This document shows, piece after piece, positions 8,112 to 14,771 of a stretch of 14,771 bases of DNA (its first letter is position 1; each line of letters begins with the position of its first letter). The stretch lies in assembly GCA_024811115.1 (NCBI GenBank), contig JAKOGH010000565.1, positions 1 to 14,771 of the forward strand. Direction: 5' to 3'. The stretch is from Terana coerulea. Taxonomy: Eukaryota > Basidiomycota > Agaricomycetes > Polyporales > Phanerochaetaceae. The translations under genes and the position numbers were made by a program. The notes under the pieces were generated by a model. It saw nothing but the letters and a program-made list of their open reading frames with translations. It had not been told where the DNA came from and did no database searches.

Positions 8112-11099
8112 ATGTTCGTTCTCCCCGCTGCCTTCGCCGTGTTTCTTGTCGCTGACACCGCCTCTATAGGTCTTCGTCAAGTAGCATAGATAATGCTACG
8201 ACGGCGTCGACGGACACGTTCGTCACCGCGCTCGTGTTCAACTTGATAGTTTTTGGGGCGGAAATCGCTGCGTTTACGCTCCTACGTCCTCGCTTCCCAT
8301 CTATATACCAGGCGAGATCGCATATGCCCACTGATGGGTAGGTCGTCCGCCCGCTCAGATGTCACCTTCCTCTTACCGTTTCACGCAGGGTGCGAGCAAA
8401 GCCTCTCTCGAACAGTATGTTTGCATGGCCGTTGGCCATATTCAAAGCCGACCACGAAGAAATTAAGAACACCAACGGCCTCGATGCCTACTTCTTCGTG
8501 CGCTTCCTTCGCATGGTCGTTCGGATACTCCTTCCGATTTGGCTTGTCTCCTGGGCGGTCCTCATGCCCGTCACCTCCGTCAAAACTGGCGTCACCGGCC
8601 AAAGTGGGTTGGACAAGTTCGTTTTCGGCAATGTCGGGGCCAACCAACAAGCTCGGTATGCGGCACACATCATCCTGGCGTGGGTGTTCACTTGTGAGTG
8701 TAAGGCGCATCACTGAACGGTCAGAGGCTGACAGCATATAGTCTGGATTCTGTGGAACCTGAAGAGCGAATTCGCGCACTTCATTCGCACTCGCCAGCTA
8801 TGGCTAATGGACCCTCGCAACGCGACGTCCGCTCAAGGGAGCACGGTGCTCTTTACGGGTATTCCCCAGAGCTACCTCACGGAGGCTCAGTTGACCAAGC
8901 TGTTCTCCGTCCTTCCCGGTGGTGTGCGCAAGATATGGCTCAACAGGTAAGCGTCATAATACGTTTCAATCATTCTAGCATCAAGTAACCTGTCGCTGCA
9001 GGGACCTGAAGGAGATGCCCAAGTTGTACGACCGTCGCACGAAAGCCAGCGCCAAGCTCGAGTCTGCAGAGACCGCGTTGCTGCGCAAGGCCGTAAAGCT
9101 CCACGCTAAGCAAGTTAAGAAGGGCGAAAAGCTAGCGAAAAAGGCAAGGCCGAGGCTCATACGGGAGACGACCGCCACCTTACGGACGCATCGACGATTG
9201 ACACCGAGCGCCACGACACTGATAGCTACCTCCCGCGCAAGCAGCGTCCGACACATCGTCTCCCGCTCGGGTTCATGCCATTCTCTTTACCCCTCGTCGG
9301 CAAGAAGGTCGATACCATTGAGTGGGCGCGGGCTGAAATCGCGGATACCAACGTCGCTCTGGAGGAGTCCCGGGCGAGGCTCGTGCAGGATGCGGAGCAC
9401 TCGTCGACCATGGCACCTGTCCCGACTCAGAACCCTGATTCCCTGAAGCCGCTGGGCGACGCGCAGACTTACCCTCCGCTCAACGCCGCGTTCGTCCTCT
9501 TCAACGACCAGCTCGCGGCACACCTCGCCGTGCAGGCTCTCGCGCACCACCAGCCCTACCGGATGTCCGCGCGGTACATTGGCGTTGCACCCGACGATGT
9601 CATCTGGAACAACCTGGGCATGAACCCGTACGAGTCGCGCGTGCGCAAGGCTATCAGCTGGTCCGCGACGGCGGCGCTGATCATCTTCTGGGCGATCCCC
9701 GTCGCATTCGTCGGTGCTGTATCGAACATCCACGCGGTGTGCAGCACCGCCTCTTGGCTGGCCTGGATATGCAACCTGCCGAGCGTCATCGTCGGCATTA
9801 TCGCTGGTATCCTCCCGCCCGTGCTCCTCGCTGTCCTCATGATGCTGCTGCCTATCGTCTTGAGGCTGTTCAGCAAGTTCGAGGGCACGCCGACGAAGAC
9901 GGCTGTCGAACTCAGCCTGATGACGCGCTACTTCTTATTCCAAGTCATTGTGCGTTCTCCACAAAAGCTTTCTTCAAAGGATATACTAACCTTTCACTCC
10001 AGCATTCCTTCTTAATTGTCACCATCTCCTCCGGAATCGTCTCCGCTCTACCCAAACTGCTGAACAACCCAGGATCAGTTCCAACGTTGCTGGCACAGGA
10101 GCTACCCAACGCGTCGAACTTCTTCCTCACTTACATCATCCTTCAAGGACTGTCGGGAACGGCATCCGGCTTCCTGCAAGTGGTGCCGTTGGCGCTATAC
10201 TACTTGAAGCTGTATGTGTTGGGCAGTACGCCTCGCGCCGTCTACAACATCAAGTATGTCACCCGCAGCGTCGCCTTCGGCACGCTGTTCCCCAGCATTA
10301 CCTTGCTGGCCGTAATCAGTGAGTAGTTTTTGCTTCCTCCTCACCCTAAACCTAACTGGCCTTCTCCTAGCCATTACATATTCCATCATATCACCTATCA
10401 TCAACGGCCTCGCCTGCGCCACCTTCGCCCTCTTCTACGTGTTGTACAAGTACCTCTTCATCTGGCAGCTTGACCAGAAGCGCTCGGGCGATTCGGGAGG
10501 CCTGTTCTTCCCCAAGGCGTTGCAGCACATCTTCGTGGGACTATACCTTCAGCAGCTCTGCCTCACAGCGTTGTTTTTCCTCGCACGCAACGAGAACGGC
10601 GGCGTCAGCGCGATACCGGAGGCGATCCTCATGATTGTGCTCATTGTCATCACGGTACGTGCGCATGCGTTTCTAATTCGCGTGCCTTACTCACTATATG
10701 CGCTCCCTTCTCGTAGGTTGGCTTCCACTTGACGCTGAACAACTCGATGTACCCGCTCACGGGCCCGCTGCCGCTATCCCTCGCCGACAAGGCGCAAGGG
10801 CCCCCGGCCCCGTCCCCGATGACCTCCAGAAGCCCGACGCGCAGCACGTCCAGAGCGGCGCGGTCGCGGTCAACAGTGCGGAGAGCGCGCCCGATGCGTT
10901 CGAGGAGTTCGCGCACCCGGCGGCGGTGGACCCGCAGCGGCCGGTGTGGATCCCGCAGGACCCGCTTGGCCTCGCGAAGGCCGAGGAGGCGGCGGACCGC
11001 GCGCACGGCATCGACGTCACGACCGAGCGTGCGCACATGGATGGGAAGGGCCGCGTCGACGTCGAGCCGCCGCAGCCGGGCGAGGGTGTCCGTGTGTAA
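8112..11099 (+). CDS. CSC1/OSCA/TMEM63-type (DUF221) cation channel
   Basis: Predicted membrane protein of the calcium-permeable, osmotic-stress or mechanically gated channel family (yeast Csc1/Rsn1/Phm7, plant OSCA). Inferred exons: 8112-8113, 8170-8337, 8389-8693, 8742-8946, 9002-9949, 10003-10318, 10371-10654 and 10717-11099. All seven introns are 48-62 nt. The order is family-typical: an N-terminal helix TFVTALVFNLIVFGAEI (from about residue 17), two helices (about 96-118 and 145-165), a cytosolic RNP-like domain (LFTGIPQSYLTEAQLTKLF), then the multi-helix pore domain from about 444, and a C-terminal PHM7_ext segment (VDPQRPVWIPQDPLGLA). Two one-base gaps break the frame: the A5 run at 9138-9142, and the GGGCCCCC stretch near 10799-10806. 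Correcting both makes the exon sum a multiple of three and gives about 870 residues. The start codon appears to be split by intron 1. Confidence 0.92.
8114..8169 (+). other. Intron splitting the channel's ATG (AT|G)
   Basis: Bases CCACCAT at 8107-8113 are followed by GTTCGT, and the segment ends CTGAC...CTATAG at 8169, a normal branch site and acceptor. Splicing joins AT to G at 8170 and yields MSSSSSIDNATTASTDTF, which runs directly into the first helix in the correct frame. No other ATG in that frame precedes the helix. Unspliced, the same ATG opens MFVLPAAFAV and stops at 8187-8189. Confidence 0.7.
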
Positions 11100-11341
11100 T
11101 TGCGGCTCCGTCTTCACCTGTTGGCGTGTTTCATGGACCTGTTGTTTGCTTGAGACTTGCGTTGTATTTTTAGTATACATCTACCAGTCCCATGATATCC
11201 AGTATTCTATCGTCTTGTAGTACCTCTACCTAATCAATTTCATGGACTTGTACAATACTGCAATCTTGATCGCTACAGTGTCCCCACCAGGAAAATGCAC
11301 TGGCAGTTCGGTGTGCGCTTGCAGACCGTGATATATCGTAT
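11100..11341. other. 3' flank of the channel gene
   Basis: This follows the channel's stop codon and should hold its 3' untranslated region; A/T-rich stretches such as TTGTATTTTTAGTATAC at about 11160-11176 are possible processing signals. No gene is seen. Confidence 0.4.
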
Positions 11342-11428
11342 CACTGCGGCGACCGGACAATAAATCCGGTAAATTTACTGGGGACTTATGGTTGAAAATG
11401 AAGCAAATTATCTCTCATAAGTAGCTCC
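11342..11428 (+). repeat. Left arm of the foldback element
   Basis: Imperfect inverted repeat of 11537-11619. The outer 13 bases and the blocks AATAAATCC, GGGACTTAT and GAAGCAAAT are shared. Confidence 0.75.
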
Positions 11429-11536
11429 TTCATATGTTTTGCATATTGCCACCAGAGTCACTCTGATGGGCTGGATTTATGCTGGACATATGCGAGAACC
11501 AAGAGACATTTTGAATGCATCTAGCATGGATCACTT

Positions 11537-11619
11537 GGAGCTATGAAAGATCATTTGCTTCAGTATCTGCGATAAGTCCCGGATAAGTCCAAAGGATTTA
11601 TTGGGCGGTCGCCGCTGTG
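11537..11619 (-). repeat. Right arm of the foldback element
   Basis: Imperfect inverted repeat of 11342-11428. It also contains GATAAGTCC twice in close tandem (about 11570-11590). Confidence 0.75.
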
Positions 11620-11955
11620 TATCTCATCAGTGAAGGTTACACGTCTGGACTCTGACTCTTACCTTCATGTTATGTACGAACCAATTCAACGCCCCTTTCA
11701 CTAGTACTTTCCGCTCTTTGTGTACACCTTCCACGCCATTTAACTCCGTGCGCTTCACGCCTTCGTGGCCGGGGATGCTTTGGCCACTCCGGACTTGATC
11801 CAGATGTGACAGTGCCGGTGTGGTTCATGCGTTGTTCGAGTGTCTTTGTTTCTTGCGTATATCTCATTGCAGCGGCAGCGCCCCTCAAGCGTTCTCTCCG
11901 CATACCTGCGCCTCACGCCATCTTGTCTACGAAGCCCTAGGGTCTGAAGCTCGAG
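11620..11955. promoter_or_regulatory. Upstream region of FunK1 B
   Basis: This is the 5' flank of the plus-strand kinase, right after the foldback element. No separate gene is supported. I see no clear TATA box, and the flank shows no obvious similarity to the flank of kinase A, so the two promoters have diverged or were never shared. Confidence 0.35.
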
Positions 11956-14377
11956 ATGTCCGAACGGTTCCTTGGTCCAGTCCCTGTGCAGCTTTTCAAC
12001 AAGGAATATATGCAAGTTAACCGTGAACTTGGCGAGACGCCGGCTGCCGACTTTTCTGAGGTTATAGGAGCCGAGCAGTCCGTTCAAGAGTTGTGCGCAC
12101 ATCTCGTGAGTTGTTTTCCGCTCCCAGTATTTGGTGTTATGTTTTGCATCTTGATTCTGACACAAATGAACCCAAGATTAAGGCCGCCGAGCGAAACGGT
12201 CTCTGTCCAGATTTGCGCCTCTTCCTACCCAAAATCAAGAAGAGTGGCGCACGGAATACTAGTCAGCATAACTGGAGGGACAAACGCAAGGCCAACGCAA
12301 CAGAGGATCTTTACCCTGCGCTGGCTGCGAAGAAACGGCCTAAAACACGCAAACGATCCAGGAAGACGCGGGATATCAGAGAGTACTACGACTTCGCAAC
12401 CAGCCAGCTATGTATTGAGATTGACCACCGCCTCGCCGCAGACCCCTTCGTCGAGCATGCTGACTCCGAATCGTCGGATTCCGACGAGGACGCTCCCAAG
12501 TCAGTGCCGTCGAAAACATCATCATCGCCCCCAGTTCGTTATCCCGTACTGTTTCTTCACCTCCCATCAAGATTAGCGAGCCTCCAAATTCACGGAAACT
12601 GAACCTTGATTGCCCTTCATTGGAACCTTGGCGCGGAAGCTCGACCCCTCCGCCATCCAGTGCGCACAAGAGCCCGAAGAAACAGGGACGAGCATTCCGC
12701 AAGCGTCTCATCGCTCACGCCCAGGCCCATTTCGCAATGTGCAGCACCGGGTCTTCTTCTTTCAGGTCGTCATCGTAGAACGTTTCGCCCGCCTTGTCCG
12801 GTGGGACCACTCCGGGGCCGTTTTCACGGAACAGTTCGATTTCGTAGCGCACCCGCATCTCCTGGCGGACTTTCTCTGGCGGTTCTCCTCCATGGACGAC
12901 ACGGAACGCGGCTGGGACACGTCGGTTGCGCGGCCGACGAAGGCTGAGCGAGACGCTTTCACGCACGCTGCTCAGGAATTTCTCGGGCACATGAAAGACG
13001 CCACGAATGGAGTGCGCCAGATACCGCACGCACGACGCACGCTCGACGGGACGGGGACGTATCCCCTGTGGAAGATTCACGTGGGATCGCGCCGCGGACA
13101 AGGGGACCGCTCTTGTCGTACAACGACCATTTTCACGGCCGCCGCCGGTCCGCGGGCGTGCTACCCGGGCTTACCTAGCGTACGACCTACAGACAAGCGG
13201 CTCGTGTTTCTCAAAGACAGCTGGCGACTAGACCATTCGAAGATCTGGGCGGAGTCGCGGACGTACCGACATCTGCGGACACACGGAGTGCCACACCTGC
13301 CTAATGTGCTATATGGTGGGGACGTTCGCTATCCGGATGGTGAATCACAACAGACAGCGACGGTCGACCTGGCTAATGGACACGTGAGCTCGGTAGTAGA
13401 GGACAGTTTGACTGGCATGTCCATCATCGAGTGGTGCAGGATGTCGTGTACCCTCTGCAGACCGCCGTGGACGAAAGAGAGTTCGTACAAGCATTGCACG
13501 ATGCCTTATGCGGTAAGTATCATGTTTTCCTTCGGGCTGCATTTACCAACGATAATCCCCGCTGCCGGCCATCAAGAAGGCGTACGAAGTTGCCGGTCTC
13601 CTGCACAGGGACGTAAGTTTCGGCAACGTCATGCTTACCGCAGACGGCAGAGGCGTGCTGAACGATTGGGATCAGGCTGGTGAAATTACCGAACGCACAG
13701 CCCGCATCGTATGTTGCAATACTTTCCATTCATACTCCTTCTGAATCGTGGCGTTACAGGGAACATGGCGTTTCATGTCTATCTCTCTTCTTGAGGACCC
13801 TAACAACATCCACGGCATCGTAGACGATTTGGAATCCATTTTCTGGATTCTCTTATACGGCCCAGTGAAACACTTCGCCGCTGTGGAATTGAATCAGGCA
13901 TCCTGTCTCGCCTCCTTCGACTACCAGAAAATTGACCGTGACGGCCGACGGATAGGCGGGCTCCTCAAAACCAGCTGCATTCACGCACGTACTATTGAAG
14001 ACGTCAGTCTCAGCTGCACGCCATTTCACGAGCTTATTTGTCGCCTCAACTCCTCCTGGTCCAAGTATGACATCGCCAGACATGCACCCTCTCGAGAAGA
14101 CGTCGCTGAGGGTGGCACAAGCATTCTCGAATCGGCCACCGAACCTGCGCACTGGCTCCAACATTTCGCCGCTGCGCTGGGAGAAGCTGGCTGGCCGGAT
14201 CGGGAGCTTGATGAAAATGCGGCGAATGTTGCCTCGTGCGACCAAAAACACTCGACTGACGAGTCCTTACGAGCATCTTGCCCCTCCACACGAGGGACCA
14301 AGAGGAAAGCTACGGATATCGGCTGCGGACAAGAACCACTGAGGCGGTCCAAGAGGCTGGCAAAGCGCGAGCAGTAG
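11956..14377 (+). CDS. FunK1-type fungal protein kinase (paralogue B), frame-broken
   Basis: Diverged paralogue of the minus-strand kinase at 452-2954. Inferred exons: 11956-12105, 12177-13512, 13569-13708 and 13760-14377. Introns 1 and 3 match the positions of the first kinase exactly. It opens MSERFLGPVPVQLFNKEYM and has a basic patch (KKRPKTRKRSRK), an Asp/Ser-rich linker, RLVFLKDSW (probable ATP-binding Lys), HRDVSFGNVM, NDWD, and the tail LRRSKRLAKREQ. The coding sequence switches frame about five times, near 12528-12532 (C5), 12730-12732 (T3), 13084-13088, 13195-13196 and 13377-13415. Similarity to kinase A continues in the new frame each time. Intron 2 (13513-13568) ends in GG, not AG. 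With the shifts corrected it would encode about 750 residues. It may be an intact gene spoiled by sequence errors or a true pseudogene; the lost acceptor favours some real decay. Confidence 0.75.
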
Positions 14378-14636
14378 CTGGCTTATGGGCGATCAGATAC
14401 TCGAACGGCTGTAGTCTCCACTAGCTGGATCTTTTGAACACTCCACCCCATGAGTGCATCGTATTCGGTGACACATGTAGACAATTGCATTCGACTAGAG
14501 GTATGTAACTAATCAGGAGCTGCCTTAGACTTCCGAGGCCTTTTCATGCGCTCTCTCCTGAACTAATTCGTCCGAGCACATGTCCAAGTCCATGTCTGCG
14601 CGGTTCCGCTTCGTGCTCTCCGTGATGTGGGTTACG
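14378..14636. other. Intergenic, likely convergent 3' flanks
   Basis: This lies between the stop of kinase B and the stop of the putative minus-strand gene at the right edge. Nothing coding is convincing. An alternative minus-strand frame ending at 14525 overlaps the putative exon and has an Arg-rich upstream part, so I treat it as a shadow. Confidence 0.35.
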
Positions 14637-14735
14637 CTATACGTTGACCGTGCCGCTGCTCCGCATACGCTTCTCCTTCTCATTGGGGGTCTCCGGCGGG
14701 TACTGGTCCTTACCCACAGCATCGTCCGGTAGCCA
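14637..14735 (-). CDS. Probable last exon of a gene beyond the right edge
   Basis: On the minus strand a frame reads WLPDDAVGKDQYPPETPNEK, continues EKRMRSSGTVNV and stops with TAG at 14639-14637. The composition looks like a cytosolic C-terminal tail. Just upstream, TTGAC...GAGAGCCAG would serve as branch site and acceptor of an intron, and an in-frame TGA lies before it, so the rest of the gene would lie past the window. The family is not recognised. The exact upstream end (acceptor) is uncertain. Confidence 0.35.
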   Translation of the reverse strand, partial: WLPDDAVGKDQYPPETPNEKEKRMRSSGTVNV

Positions 14736-14771
14736 CTGGCTCTCAGGGCGTCAATGCATCGCGAAACGTTT

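Larger units (their letters stand above)
11342..11619. mobile_element. 278-bp foldback MITE with long TIRs
   Basis: The left arm, 11342-11428, begins CACTGCGGCGACCGG. It pairs with the right arm, 11537-11619, whose reverse complement begins CACAGCGGCGACCGC. Similarity continues for about 85 bases through AATAAATCC, GGGACTTAT, GAAGCAAAT and CTCC, with scattered mismatches and a small gap. A loop of about 108 bases separates the arms. The element is flanked by TAT on both sides (11339-11341 and 11620-11622), a possible 3-bp target duplication. The CACTG/CACAG ends and 3-bp target would suit a CACTA-like or PIF/Harbinger-like origin; the superfamily is not settled. It has no coding capacity. Confidence 0.7.

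Noticed and set aside
9287..9733. Minus-strand 148-codon frame across the channel
   Set aside because: Antisense shadow of the long channel exon 9002-9949.
10729..11220. Plus-strand 163-codon frame as the channel C-terminus
   Set aside because: After about 20 residues it becomes an Arg/Ser-rich string; the neighbouring frame to 11099 gives the known PHM7_ext-type ending instead.
13553..13683. Glu/Arg-rich end of the 357-codon kinase B frame as a real C-terminus
   Set aside because: The HRDVSFGN and NDWD motifs are in another frame over the same bases, so this end is a frame-shift product.

Overview
The window looks like nuclear DNA of a basidiomycete fungus, most likely an Agaricomycete of the Polyporales type. 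The genes are compact, with many short introns (48-73 nt, GT...AG, several with a CTGAC-like branch site). Two genes encode FunK1-type fungal protein kinases, a family expanded in mushroom-forming fungi. The membrane-protein gene has the domain order of fungal CSC1/OSCA (DUF221) channels. No bacterial operon signals, tRNA, rRNA or CRISPR array were seen.

Layout from left to right: (1) 1-451, an unassigned edge with a weak reading frame. (2) 452-2954 minus, FunK1 kinase A, four exons. (3) 3397-3875 (possibly to 3891), a non-autonomous DNA element with perfect 48-bp terminal inverted repeats flanked by TA. (4) About 3900-6350, a gene-poor stretch holding a possible gene tail (4108-4350, minus), a 9-bp minisatellite and an intron-like segment. 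(5) 6353-7038 minus, a GNAT acetyltransferase. (6) 7471-7529, a striking long hairpin. (7) 8112-11099 plus, a CSC1/OSCA-type channel in eight exons whose ATG appears to be split by an intron. (8) 11342-11619, a 278-bp foldback element with TIRs of about 85 bp. (9) 11956-14377 plus, FunK1 kinase B, a diverged paralogue of kinase A with the same intron positions, pointing the other way. (10) 14637 to the right edge, minus, a probable last exon of a gene beyond the window.

Nearly all genes carry single-base frame breaks. In each case the family-typical protein continues one frame over, and adding one base restores the frame, usually in a short homopolymer. I count about nine such sites in four unrelated genes (kinase A 2, kinase B 4, channel 2, GNAT 1). 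The repeated type of error in unrelated genes, including a conserved channel, argues for indel errors in a long-read assembly more than for real gene decay. Kinase B also has a break of a different kind (13084-13088) and an apparent loss of a splice acceptor (GG at 13567-13568), so it may also be truly decaying.

The genes do not form an evident pathway: an osmosensing or mechanosensitive channel and an acetyltransferase lie between two outward-facing kinase paralogues. I did not find a convincing new multi-gene system. The most interesting signals are the split start codon, the two miniature transposons, the isolated hairpin, the inverted FunK1 pair and the indel pattern.
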